Source: Allomuricauda sp. TY007
GTDB lineage: Bacteria > Bacteroidota > Bacteroidia > Flavobacteriales > Flavobacteriaceae
Length of the DNA stretch: 64,000 nucleotides
Direction of reading: 5' to 3'
NCBI RefSeq assembly: GCF_010468565.1
Contig: NZ_WUEG01000001.1
Coordinates: forward strand, 186,001 to 250,000
Part shown: in pieces, positions 16,204 through 24,894 of the stretch
Layout: every line of letters begins with the position of its first letter
Position numbering within the stretch: position 1 is the first letter of the stretch
Position numbers and translations under genes: made by a program
The notes under the pieces: generated by a model
Database searches by the model: none
Seen by the model: the letters and a program-made list of their open reading frames with translations, nothing else
What the model was told of the DNA's origin: nothing

Positions 16204-17688
16204 TTAATTCGTCTCTTCCACAATATCAAAGTTTATCTTATATATTTTTCCATTGTCCACAACATGAACATATCCTGTTTTGTCCATGCTTATTGTGTTA
16301 TAGTCCTCTGCTGAAAAGATTCCACTGGAAATAGATGTGGGGTAAAAAATAAAGCTGTCAATGGAAATATTGCCCGCACTAAACTTTGATATGTTTATGT
16401 TTTCAATATTTTCTGAAAATTTAACAAAAAGCTGACCGGCAAAGAACTCACTCTCTGGTGTATACAAAACTGCTTCCGTAACTTGCAAAGTAGGGTGTTC
16501 TGCATAGTCTGTTGTGAATACAATTTCCTTTTCCAGGGTTTTGGTGAAATGTTCCTCTTTCATAACAGCGACAACAACAACTTCATATTGAGTATTTGGT
16601 TCAAGACCCTCAATAAGATAATTTGTCTCCAAAATATAGGTGTTGGACGGTTGCTGCTGCACCCCATCAAGATAAACACTATAAACCACCTCCTTGTCTT
16701 CAGGATAGGTGGAGGGCGTCCATTCTACAGATGCAGATGTACTATCAAAACTTGTGATTTCAACATCAAAATCAGTAAGTTCGGGATGTGTTAGGGTGGT
16801 AAAAGTAATGGTTTCTATGGTCTCTGTCTCATTTAAGGCTTTAGCGACTATTTCGACCGTATAGGTTTCTCCTTCATTTAAACCCTCAAATATATATGAG
16901 TCTGCTGTACTGACAAGATTTTCCAATACAAGAACATTATCTAAGTAGATATTGTAATCATAATCGTACCCGCCCTCAACTGTAGGAGGAGTCCATGTAA
17001 CTTGTAGACCATAAGGATCTAAATCCTCCAGTCCATTAATTGAGTTTCCGACAGACAATGGAAAGCTCGTAGGTGGAACACCAAGAGTTTTAAAAGAGCT
17101 TTGTGCGCTTTTCTTCTTTCCGTTTGAGCCAACGGCAACGACTTCTACTGCATGTTCCTTAAAAGACTCCAGTTCTTCCAACAAAAGTGAAGTTCCATTA
17201 AAATTCTCTTGCAAAAGGTCATCGTTTAAATATACTTCGTAACTAATTTCAGAATCGCCTTCAATGGTTGAAGATGTCCATGTTAACTGTGCACTATTGC
17301 TTGTTATTTCATTTACGTTTATCTCAAAACCTGTTGGGCTAGGTGCCTGAACTGTGGTGAACGAGTACACCTTCTCGCTAGTTTTTCCCTTATTGCTAGA
17401 TGCAACAACTTTTCCGGAATATTTTGTCAACTCTTCCAAATTTTCCAATTTTAAAAAACTTGATGTAACATTTTCGGCCACTAAAGAACCTTCCAAAAAT
17501 ACTTTAAAGCTCAATTTGGATTTATCAGAAATAGATGCCGTCCATTTCAACATAGCGGAAGAGCTTGTTATTTCTGTTGTTTTGATATCGGAAACCACGG
17601 GTACTATTGATTCCTGAACGGAACTTTCTTCATCTTTAGAGCAGGAGAGTATCAACAAAGAGAAAAGGAATAAAAAATATTTTTTCAT
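16204..17688 (-). CDS. Fibronectin type III repeat lipoprotein
   Basis: A 494-residue secreted protein with a lipoprotein signal (LILSCSKDEE, Cys16) and four consecutive Fn3 domains of about 85-95 residues. Each has SAxLxWT-type strands (for example SSAMLKWTAS, NSAQLTWTSS, TSASVEWTPS) and a LEELTKY/LNEGETY-type turn. The last 100 residues lack an Fn3 pattern. Such proteins sit on the cell surface or in the periplasm and bind partners or glycans. It lies between the duplicated gene end (15954) and the parent gene (17898), as if inserted there. Confidence 0.85.
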   Translation of the reverse strand: MKKYFLFLFSLLILSCSKDEESSVQESIVPVVSDIKTTEITSSSAMLKWTASISDKSKLSFKVFLEGSLVAENVTSSFLKLENLEELTKYSGKVVASSNKGKTSEKVYSFTTVQAPSPTGFEINVNEITSNSAQLTWTSSTIEGDSEISYEVYLNDDLLQENFNGTSLLLEELESFKEHAVEVVAVGSNGKKKSAQSSFKTLGVPPTSFPLSVGNSINGLEDLDPYGLQVTWTPPTVEGGYDYDYNIYLDNVLVLENLVSTADSYIFEGLNEGETYTVEIVAKALNETETIETITFTTLTHPELTDFDVEITSFDSTSASVEWTPSTYPEDKEVVYSVYLDGVQQQPSNTYILETNYLIEGLEPNTQYEVVVVAVMKEEHFTKTLEKEIVFTTDYAEHPTLQVTEAVLYTPESEFFAGQLFVKFSENIENINISKFSAGNISIDSFIFYPTSISSGIFSAEDYNTISMDKTGYVHVVDNGKIYKINFDIVEETN

Positions 17689-17897
17689 AATAACGAATTA
17701 GGTTTAATCGAGTCAGATTGAATATCTAACATACAAGTTGCCAAATTCAGAAATTAATCCTTATTTGTTTTGACGCAATTGATGGGTGCCCTATTACAAT
17801 TGATGGATGGCCCTAACTAATTGACCAATTTGTTTTTGGAAATTTTGCGAGAACAAACTCCAGAAGCTTAAAAATAAATCAGAGGCTACAAAATGGT

Positions 17898-18947
17898 TTA
17901 AACCTCCAAAACCCCCAATAACTTCTCCAATACTTCTTGCGGTTGAATGGTTTTCATGGCATTTTCGTAGCCTTTGGGTACTTTATTGCCATAAACCGAA
18001 GTAGGAATCAAGGGATAGGCTTCGCGGTCGGCCATAAGTGCGTTTTCCAAAGGCTGCCCAAACGGATAAAACCCAGCATACGGGTGGGTTACACCCCAAA
18101 GGGTTACTACTGGAATGCCATAGTTGGTGGCCATGTGTGCATTGCCGCTGTCCATGGACAACATGACATCCAAGTTGGAAATGAGCTCCAGTTCTTCGGA
18201 TAGATTCAACTTGCCCGCCATGCACAAGGTATTTTTGTAGGTAGCTGCAAGCTGTTCCAGCACCTCCACTTCTTTGGTACCGCCTCCAAACAACAATATT
18301 TTATACTTATCGGTATCACTAAGGGTTTTTATTATCTCCTCCATGTGTTTCAACGGATACATTTTCCCTTCGTGGGCGGCAAATGGTGCTATACCCACCC
18401 ATTTTTTGGTGCCCTGCTGCACAAGTTCCAATACTTTTTCTGAAAGTTGAACACGTTCCAATGGTTTGGCAGTGGATAAATCAATAGGAAAACCGAGTTC
18501 GGCAAAAACATCGGCATATCGCTGATGGGTACTTTTTAATTGCTGAAATACTTTGTTCTTGGGACGGGTAAGTGCTTTTTTATCCTTTCTACCTTTATCA
18601 ATTTGGGCAAATGGTATGCTTTCCAACGCAAAATACTTTTGGAGTATGCGGCTACGCAACACATTATGCAAGTCGGCAACTGCATCAAACTTTAGCGGCT
18701 TCAATTCTTTGTACAGAAGCCAAAGCCCCATCAAACCCTTGTGTCGATTTTTAACATCGGCTTCTTTTACCCGAACATTCCCCAACCCATTAAAAATGGG
18801 GATGAACGGTTTTTTGGTAAGTACGGTAAGCTGTATTTGTGGGTATTGTTCGGTCAGCGCACGGATAACGGGAATGGTCATAGCCACATCGCCCATCGCC
18901 GACAACCGAATCAACAAAATATGGGTATGTTTACCCTTTTTGTCCAC
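17898..18947 (-). CDS. Glycosyltransferase family 9 (ADP-heptose:LPS heptosyltransferase-like)
   Basis: A 349-residue GT-B enzyme. It has the N-terminal ILLIRLSAMGDVAMTIPVI of GT9 enzymes and the C-terminal donor-site region SMDSGNAHMATNYGIPVVTLWG. GT9 proteins add heptose to the lipid A core on the inner face of the membrane. The start is a GTG at 18947 inside the end of the DUF4254 gene (17-base overlap). Its 3' end is duplicated 1.9 kb downstream (15954-16050), so this gene was the target of a past rearrangement. Confidence 0.88.
   Translation of the reverse strand: MDKKGKHTHILLIRLSAMGDVAMTIPVIRALTEQYPQIQLTVLTKKPFIPIFNGLGNVRVKEADVKNRHKGLMGLWLLYKELKPLKFDAVADLHNVLRSRILQKYFALESIPFAQIDKGRKDKKALTRPKNKVFQQLKSTHQRYADVFAELGFPIDLSTAKPLERVQLSEKVLELVQQGTKKWVGIAPFAAHEGKMYPLKHMEEIIKTLSDTDKYKILLFGGGTKEVEVLEQLAATYKNTLCMAGKLNLSEELELISNLDVMLSMDSGNAHMATNYGIPVVTLWGVTHPYAGFYPFGQPLENALMADREAYPLIPTSVYGNKVPKGYENAMKTIQPQEVLEKLLGVLEV
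17907..17959. repeat. 53-bp exact direct repeat, parent copy
   Basis: Identical to 15960-16012. This copy lies inside the coding end of the GT9 gene. The two copies are 1,947 bp apart in the same orientation and enclose the Fn3 lipoprotein gene and an intergenic palindrome. Confidence 0.9.
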
Positions 18948-19536
18948 GAAGTACAGGGTTTAGTTCATCGTCGTTGTACATTTTCATCTGTTTGTAGACT
19001 TTCATGTACTTGTCTCCCGCCTCAATGTCTGCCAATAATTGGTCAATGGCTATGGAAAGGTCTTTTTTCTGCTCCAAAAGCACGGCAAGTTTATCACTAC
19101 ATTTTTGGATGTGCTCCTTTGAGGCATCCGTTCGGTTCACCTCTTCTTGCATGTGATAAATTTTTAATGCCAAAATGGAAAGTCGGTCAATTGCCCATGC
19201 AGGGCTTTCGGTATTGATAGTGGCATTATCCTTTACTTGTACCGACTGGTATTTATTCAGAAAATAGCTATCAATATATTCTACCAAATCCGTGCGGTTC
19301 TGGTTGCTCGCATCGATTTTCCGTTTAAGGTCCAGCGCGGCCACAGGATCAATCTCTGGGTCGCGGATAATATCTTCATAATGCCATTGTACCGTATCGA
19401 TCCAGTTTTTTCTATAAAGCAAGTGCTCTACTTTATCCTTTGGATAAGGGTTGGTAAATTCTTGGTACACATCGTCCTTGATGTGATAGGTATCTATACT
19501 TTCCTGAAATATCTTGAAGGCAAAATCGCTGAACAT
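18931..19536 (-). CDS. DUF4254 family protein
   Basis: A 201-residue soluble, mostly alpha-helical protein, with YRKNWIDTVQWHYEDIIRDPEIDP and a long charged C-terminal helix. In Bacteroidota, DUF4254 genes stand directly before a GT9 heptosyltransferase, as here with a 17-base overlap, so a role in LPS core assembly is likely. Its reaction is unknown. Confidence 0.85.
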   Translation of the reverse strand: MFSDFAFKIFQESIDTYHIKDDVYQEFTNPYPKDKVEHLLYRKNWIDTVQWHYEDIIRDPEIDPVAALDLKRKIDASNQNRTDLVEYIDSYFLNKYQSVQVKDNATINTESPAWAIDRLSILALKIYHMQEEVNRTDASKEHIQKCSDKLAVLLEQKKDLSIAIDQLLADIEAGDKYMKVYKQMKMYNDDELNPVLRGQKG

Positions 19537-19575
19537 AGCTTAAAATTTGTTCAAAGATATTGCTTTATGCCATAT

Positions 19576-20505
19576 TTACTTAAGATGAATGGCAAAAAGC
19601 GAGCAGGCCACGATCATGCTGAATATTAAAACCATTTCTTGAAGCCTAGGCTTTTTTATACCCTCGAAATAGTTGGTAACAAAAACGGCTGCGGGGAAGA
19701 ACGTGATCAACACTGGCGAAGCATCGGCCGGGGTAAAAAGAATAACGCCCGTTCCCAAAACAAAGATCAGGAATACTATCCTTAGCAAAAGTAATTTGCC
19801 GCCGCTCACATTGCGCAGTCGTACAAACACCAAAACGGAAACAACGATCGTTAAAATAAGGTAAACCAAAGTCTTTATATTCAACACCTGAAAGAATGAT
19901 CTGGTGGTAAAAAGACCCAATGAGAACTGGTAGTGCTCTTCAAAAAAACCCAAAGACCCTTTCAATTTTAAAACAGTGAACGTCAATATAAATATGGTAC
20001 CCATACCAATAAAGGGCACCAACCAATTCTTAAATGTTTTACGATCATACGCACCAATCACAAAAAAGACAAGAAGCATAAATGCAAGGGACCAATCGTA
20101 AAATAAACTTGCAAGGGCAATCAATAGGGAGGCATCAAAAATCTTGTGTTTTACATTTCTTGTGGATTTGATGGACAATATCCTCCAAAATGCCAAAAGC
20201 AAAAAAAAGTTGGCGAAAATCACATTTTGAAGAATGAGCTCATCAGAAAAGGTGATAATCAAAAGTAAAAAAAACAGCATGGCATAGGAGTTAAATTCCG
20301 TGGCCTTTTCGGTTCTTACAATTTGGTTGACAATAAATGTGGACAACAACAAGGCCGCGAACAACAAGATTTCCAAAGTAATAACCTCATTGATTCTTTG
20401 TTCCCCGAGCTGAAAAAAAACATTGGTGAAGTAAAAAAGAAACAAAATAATGGCAAGAACAATGTAATTTATGGGTTTAGTTTTTCCGAAAAAGCTTGAA
20501 ATCAT
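19576..20505 (-). CDS. Polytopic membrane protein, DUF6427-like
   Basis: A 309-residue inner-membrane protein with about nine hydrophobic helices, starting MISSFFGKTKPINYIVLAI. Flavobacterial proteins of this form near purD and DUF6341 are labelled DUF6427. It is followed by DUF4254 and the GT9 gene, so it may take part in envelope glycan assembly, but no function is known. It is divergent from the 73-residue gene at 20545 with a 39-base gap. Confidence 0.8.
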   Translation of the reverse strand: MISSFFGKTKPINYIVLAIILFLFYFTNVFFQLGEQRINEVITLEILLFAALLLSTFIVNQIVRTEKATEFNSYAMLFFLLLIITFSDELILQNVIFANFFLLLAFWRILSIKSTRNVKHKIFDASLLIALASLFYDWSLAFMLLVFFVIGAYDRKTFKNWLVPFIGMGTIFILTFTVLKLKGSLGFFEEHYQFSLGLFTTRSFFQVLNIKTLVYLILTIVVSVLVFVRLRNVSGGKLLLLRIVFLIFVLGTGVILFTPADASPVLITFFPAAVFVTNYFEGIKKPRLQEMVLIFSMIVACSLFAIHLK

Positions 20506-20544
20506 CCTATCTTTTGCTACTTTTGTAAAGTAAATATAGCCAAC

Positions 20545-20766
20545 ATGAGCAAGTTTTTTTACGGTATAGAGGACTTATTTGTAAACTACCTTTTCGCACC
20601 ATTGGATTTTTTCCGTTTTATGGATAGCTGGTGGGGTTCCAACACCATTAACTGGATTTTCTTTGTTATTGGTTTGATAGCCTCCGTTTATTGGATGCAA
20701 CAGTTGAAAATATTCAACGACAATGGCGAGGAGGACAAGAGCATCAGCTCTCACTCTTACCTATAA
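20545..20766 (+). CDS. Small membrane protein, DUF6341-like
   Basis: A 73-residue protein with a Trp/Phe-rich N-terminal half (FFRFMDSWWGSNTINW) and one clear membrane helix (about residues 35-53). It matches the DUF6341 type found beside purD in Flavobacteriaceae. Its stop overlaps the purD stop tail-to-tail by 6 bases. Function unknown. Confidence 0.78.
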   Translation: MSKFFYGIEDLFVNYLFAPLDFFRFMDSWWGSNTINWIFFVIGLIASVYWMQQLKIFNDNGEEDKSISSHSYL

Positions 20767-22032
20767 ATCGAATCCTAAATCCTTTCGATAGTACATGCCA
20801 TCAAAATGGAGTTTTTCCATATTTTGATAGGATTTCTGTAGTGCTTCTTTAAAGTCCTTTCCAAAGGAAGTAATTGCTATTACGCGTCCACCATTGGTTA
20901 CCACTTTTTCGTTGGACAGTTTTGTGCCTGCATGGAACACAATGGAATCTTTAATTTTTTCCGTCCCCGATATTTCCTTGCCTTTTTCGTAGGCTTCGGG
21001 ATAACCGCCCGATACTGCCATAACGGTTGTTGCTGCCCTCTCGTCAATTTGAAGGTCTACTTGATCCAAAGTTCCATTGGCCATGGCCAAAAGCACCTCC
21101 ACCAAATCGCTTTTTAACCTTGGGATGACTACTTCGGTTTCGGGGTCGCCCATACGAACGTTGTATTCGATTACTTTGGGTTCGTCACCGACTTTTATCA
21201 AACCAATAAAGATGAAACCAACATAAGGCAGATTGTCGGTTTTAAGACCATCTACGGTCGGTTTTACGATTTGACGCTCTATCTTTTCCATAAAGACGGA
21301 ATCGGCAAAAGGAACGGGGGAAATGGCCCCCATGCCTCCCGTATTGAGTCCGGTGTCGCCCTCGCCTATTCTTTTGTAGTCCTTGGCTGTTGGAAGAATT
21401 TTATAGTTGGTGCCGTCAGTGAGTACAAAGCAGCTCAATTCAATGCCGTCCAAGAACTCCTCGATGACCACCGTGGCACTTGCATCTCCGAACTTGGAGT
21501 CTAGCAACATGGATTTTAACCCGTCTTTGGCTTCTTGTAAATCTTGAAGAATCAATACCCCTTTCCCTGCTGCCAGACCATCGGCTTTGAGCACGTAGGG
21601 TGGTTTTAAGGTTTCCAAAAAGCTATACCCTTCTTCCAAGGTCTCGCTAGTAAAACTTTGATAGGCTGCTGTTGGAATATTGTGTCGCATCATAAACTCC
21701 TTGGCGAATTCCTTGCTTCCTTCGAGTTCTGCTGCCGCTTTCTCTGGCCCGATTACCGGAACAGATTTCAATTCAGCATCATTCAAGAAAAAATCGTGCA
21801 CCCCGTTTACCAAGGGGTCCTCTGGTCCCACCACCACCAAATCGATACTCTCTTTCAACACCAATGCTTTAATGGCTTCAAAATCGTTAACCCCTACCTC
21901 AATATTTGTGGCAATTTGAGAGGTTCCAGCATTGCCGGGCGCTACAAAGAGTTTGGATGTTTTGGGGCTTTGTGAAATTTTAAGGGAAATGGCATGTTCG
22001 CGACCGCCAGAGCCCAGGACCAAGATGTTCAT
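20761..22032 (-). CDS. purD: Phosphoribosylamine-glycine ligase
   Basis: A 423-residue ATP-grasp enzyme of purine synthesis, joining glycine to 5-phosphoribosylamine. It starts MNILVLGSGGREHAI and has the family motifs APGNAGT, VKADGLAAGKGV (here LKADGLAAGKGV) and GDPETE near residue 290. Length is normal. It is apparently a single-gene transcript; two candidate -7 boxes lie upstream (TATTTTTG at 22048-22055 being the nearer). Confidence 0.97.
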   Translation of the reverse strand: MNILVLGSGGREHAISLKISQSPKTSKLFVAPGNAGTSQIATNIEVGVNDFEAIKALVLKESIDLVVVGPEDPLVNGVHDFFLNDAELKSVPVIGPEKAAAELEGSKEFAKEFMMRHNIPTAAYQSFTSETLEEGYSFLETLKPPYVLKADGLAAGKGVLILQDLQEAKDGLKSMLLDSKFGDASATVVIEEFLDGIELSCFVLTDGTNYKILPTAKDYKRIGEGDTGLNTGGMGAISPVPFADSVFMEKIERQIVKPTVDGLKTDNLPYVGFIFIGLIKVGDEPKVIEYNVRMGDPETEVVIPRLKSDLVEVLLAMANGTLDQVDLQIDERAATTVMAVSGGYPEAYEKGKEISGTEKIKDSIVFHAGTKLSNEKVVTNGGRVIAITSFGKDFKEALQKSYQNMEKLHFDGMYYRKDLGFDL

Positions 22033-22115
22033 GATTCAACGTTTTGGCAAAAATAACGCAATTCAAATTTAATTTGGGCCTTATTTGTAAATGATCTGCA
22101 CTCACTTTTTGACAC

Positions 22116-22136
22116 TCCTGCCTGCCGCAGGCAGGA
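22116..22136. repeat. Perfect small palindrome upstream of purD
   Basis: TCCTGCCTGC, one base, then GCAGGCAGGA: 10-bp arms. This CCTGCC-type element also appears in altered form at 9282-9300 and 13489-13508. Confidence 0.7.
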
Positions 22137-22172
22137 ATTTCACGAATACCACTAAGCCATTGTAGAGAGCAG

Positions 22173-22254
22173 TTGTCATTTCGAGCGTATGCGGAAAATC
22201 TACAATAAGTCAGATTTCTCAATTGTAGCTTCGTTCCTCATTTCGAAATGACAA
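22173..22254. repeat. Inverted repeat at the 3' end of the UXS gene
   Basis: TTGTCATTTCGA (22173-22184) and TCGAAATGACAA (22243-22254) are perfect 12-bp arms. It lies just after the UXS stop on the minus strand and could end transcription of the polysaccharide locus before purD. Confidence 0.6.
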
Positions 22255-22259
22255 AAAAA

Positions 22260-23246
22260 TTACTTTTTGTTATGGTTTGAAAAGTCTCTGTGCTCGGTTT
22301 TCTCGAGTTCGTCTTTGGATAAGCCTTTGAAAAATTCAAACGTTTTGCGCATGCCTTCCTCACGTCCCACTTTAGGTTCCCATCCCAGAATTTCCTTTGC
22401 TTTGGTTATATCGGGTTGGCGTTGCATGGGGTCGTCTTTAGGCAACGGCTTATAAATGATTTTTTGATCGGTTCCAGTAAGCTTGATAATTTCCTCGGCA
22501 AAATCCTTGATGGTGATTTCATTGGGGTTTCCAATATTGACGGGAAGCGTGTAGTCGCTCATCAGTAAGCGATAGATTCCTTCGATTTCATCATCTACAT
22601 AACAAAAAGAACGGGTTTGTGAACCATCGCCAAAAACGGTCAGGTCCTCACCACGAAGTGCTTGCCCCATAAATGCTGGGATTACACGGCCATCGTTCAG
22701 TCGCATTCGAGGGCCATAGGTGTTGAATATTCGTACAATCCTTGTGTCCAACCCGTGGAATCTGTGATAGGCCATTGTGATGGATTCTTGAAAGCGTTTG
22801 GCCTCATCATACACACCTCTTGGTCCTATGGTATTAACGTTACCGTAGTACTCCTCGGTTTGTGGGTGCACCAAGGGATCCCCATATATTTCCGATGTAG
22901 AGGCTATCATAAAGCGAGCGTTCTTTTCCTTGGCAAGGCCCAACAGGTTATGGGTTCCCAACGCACCTACTTTTAGCGTTTGAATGGGAATCTTTAAATA
23001 ATCGATAGGACTTGCAGGAGAAGCAAAATGAAGGATATAATCCAGATTTCCTGGAACATGCACAAAGTTGGTTACATCGTGATTGTAGAACGTAAATTGT
23101 TCCAAGGGGAATAAGTGTTCTATGTTTTTAAGGTCTCCGGTAATAAGGTTATCCATTGCAATAACCTCGTGCCCTTCTGCAATAAATCTGTCACAAAGGT
23201 GAGAGCCAAGAAAACCTGCTGCTCCGGTAATAAGAGTTCTTTTCAT
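22260..23246 (-). CDS. UDP-glucuronate decarboxylase (UDP-xylose synthase, UXS-like)
   Basis: A 328-residue extended SDR enzyme with the NAD-binding GAAGFLG (residues 8-14), [11 protein letters not shown] (73-83, typical of UXS), Ser/Thr 116-118 and the catalytic Y146-x3-K150. UXS turns UDP-glucuronate into UDP-xylose, which would add xylose to the glycan made by this locus. A TATGTTTG -7 box lies upstream at 23280-23287. No UDP-glucose dehydrogenase is in the window, so UDP-glucuronate must come from elsewhere. Confidence 0.88.
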   Translation of the reverse strand: MKRTLITGAAGFLGSHLCDRFIAEGHEVIAMDNLITGDLKNIEHLFPLEQFTFYNHDVTNFVHVPGNLDYILHFASPASPIDYLKIPIQTLKVGALGTHNLLGLAKEKNARFMIASTSEIYGDPLVHPQTEEYYGNVNTIGPRGVYDEAKRFQESITMAYHRFHGLDTRIVRIFNTYGPRMRLNDGRVIPAFMGQALRGEDLTVFGDGSQTRSFCYVDDEIEGIYRLLMSDYTLPVNIGNPNEITIKDFAEEIIKLTGTDQKIIYKPLPKDDPMQRQPDITKAKEILGWEPKVGREEGMRKTFEFFKGLSKDELEKTEHRDFSNHNKK

Positions 23247-23279
23247 TTGTTTTTATGTCAATTGGAATCTTCAACTTTA

Positions 23280-23287
23280 CAAACATA
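23280..23287 (-). promoter_or_regulatory. -7 box for the UXS gene
   Basis: The minus strand reads TATGTTTG, an exact TAnnTTTG match, 33 bases upstream of the ATG. No TTG at the ideal distance. Confidence 0.5.
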
Positions 23288-23343
23288 GCCTATCCGAACA
23301 CGGAATAAAAACTTTTCTGGGCGAGTTGCAGAAATTTTTCGGT

Positions 23344-24696
23344 TCAATACGCTTTTGCCTCCCCTTTTAGGGCATTAAGGATAGTTTGTACAATAATCTT
23401 TAAATCCAGAAACAAAGACCAGTTTTCAATATAAAAAATGTCGAACTTAATCCTGTTTTGAATATCTGTTTCTTGTTCAATCTCACCTCGATACCCTCGA
23501 ACTTGGGCCAAACCAGTTATTCCGGGTTTTACAAAGTGACGAACCATATACTTATCTACACTTGTTGCGTATTCGTTAGTGTGCTTTACCATATGTGGGC
23601 GTGGGCCAACCACGGACATGGTTCCGAACAAAACGTTATAAAATTGAGGAAGCTCATCTATGCTGGTCTTTCTAATGAACCGGCCTATTTTTGTGATTCG
23701 CATATCATTCTTAGTGGCTTGGATATGGTCGGCATTCCTGTTGGGGGCCATAGACCGGAACTTGTAACAATAAAACTCTCTGTTATCAATACCGTTCCTG
23801 GTTTGTCTGAAAAACACGGGGCCTTTGGATTCCAAAGTAATCAATATAGCCAAAATAGGTGTCAGCCAAGAAAGCAGCCCAACAATAATCACTAAGGAAA
23901 AAATAATGTCAAAAGTTCTTTTGATGAAAGCATTGATAGGGCTATCTAAAGGTATGTCTCGTAGAGATAGCACGGGAATATAGTCGTAGTACTCAAATTT
24001 TAATTTTTTGGAAAAGATGTTTTTATTGTCCGGTATAAACTTGAGCGTTTTCAAGTTATTATCGGCAAAGCTGATGAACTTGGCTATCTCCTCATTTTTG
24101 AGTTCTGAAATGGAGCAGTAAATTTCATCAATATTGTTTTCCACTATATAATCAAAACAATCTTGAATGATAAAGTCCTTGGATTTAGTGGAAAATTGAT
24201 TCCGAAAATTATATCCGAATTCAGCTCTTTCAAGAAAGACCTGCCGAAGCTGGTCAGCTTTTTTGTTTTTGCCAATGATTACCACGTTTCTTAGGTTTCC
24301 CTTGACCTTGCTGCGATACTTCATCAAAAAATAATAGTTTAGGAACTTTACTGTAGATACAACAATCAAAGAAAAGGTCAAAAATTGAGCAAGTGCCAAC
24401 CTACTAATATTGGGTTGTTTAAAAAACCCGATAAAGGCAAATAATATTAAGGTAAAAAAGAAAAATTGACTGCTGATAAGAATTAAGAGGCGTGTAACTT
24501 TAGTGTACCTGTATATTATGTAATATTCTGATTTTGTTGCAATTATAATCCATGCAATATTTATGTAGGAGTAAAAAAGTAAGGGATATTTAAATTGTAA
24601 GGGTAAATTATACGCCAGCACATTAATGGTAATTAAATCCGACAAATAAGATAGTGGTACAATTATTCCTGAATATCTATGATGTTTAAAAAACAT
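23344..24696 (-). CDS. Polyprenyl-phosphate sugar-1-phosphate transferase (WcaJ/WbaP-like)
   Basis: A 450-residue enzyme with an N-terminal four-to-five-helix membrane domain, a Rossmann-like middle (NVVIIGKNKKADQLRQVFLE) and the C-terminal catalytic domain (KRTFDIIFS, FFRQTRNGI, YKFRSM, SIDELPQFYNVLFGTMSVVGPRP). It starts the repeat unit by loading the first sugar phosphate onto undecaprenyl phosphate. The ATG at 24696 is chosen; it lies just after a well-formed promoter (24718-24747). Confidence 0.93.
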   Translation of the reverse strand: MFFKHHRYSGIIVPLSYLSDLITINVLAYNLPLQFKYPLLFYSYINIAWIIIATKSEYYIIYRYTKVTRLLILISSQFFFFTLILFAFIGFFKQPNISRLALAQFLTFSLIVVSTVKFLNYYFLMKYRSKVKGNLRNVVIIGKNKKADQLRQVFLERAEFGYNFRNQFSTKSKDFIIQDCFDYIVENNIDEIYCSISELKNEEIAKFISFADNNLKTLKFIPDNKNIFSKKLKFEYYDYIPVLSLRDIPLDSPINAFIKRTFDIIFSLVIIVGLLSWLTPILAILITLESKGPVFFRQTRNGIDNREFYCYKFRSMAPNRNADHIQATKNDMRITKIGRFIRKTSIDELPQFYNVLFGTMSVVGPRPHMVKHTNEYATSVDKYMVRHFVKPGITGLAQVRGYRGEIEQETDIQNRIKFDIFYIENWSLFLDLKIIVQTILNALKGEAKAY

Positions 24697-24717
24697 AATT
24701 GCTTGCTTGAAAGTACA

Positions 24718-24747
24718 CAAAATTAGTCTTTAAAGATGTATATTCAA
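24718..24747 (-). promoter_or_regulatory. Full Bacteroidota-type promoter of the initiating sugar transferase
   Basis: The minus strand reads TTG (24745-24747), 19 bases, then TAATTTTG (24718-24725). Both elements and the spacing match the Bacteroidota TTG-N19-TAnnTTTG consensus exactly. Transcription should begin about 15 bases before the ATG at 24696. It separates this gene and UXS from the rest of the locus. Confidence 0.75.
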
Positions 24748-24894
24748 TACTACTTGGCCACAAGAATCAAAATCTATCGTACAAAATGGAATTAAAAAGG
24801 GGGTGCTTCTAAACACAATGTAACATTGACAGTTGTGTTTTCCCTAATTTCTATCTCATGCCTATCATAAAAATCTGATTTCCTGTCCCACCGT

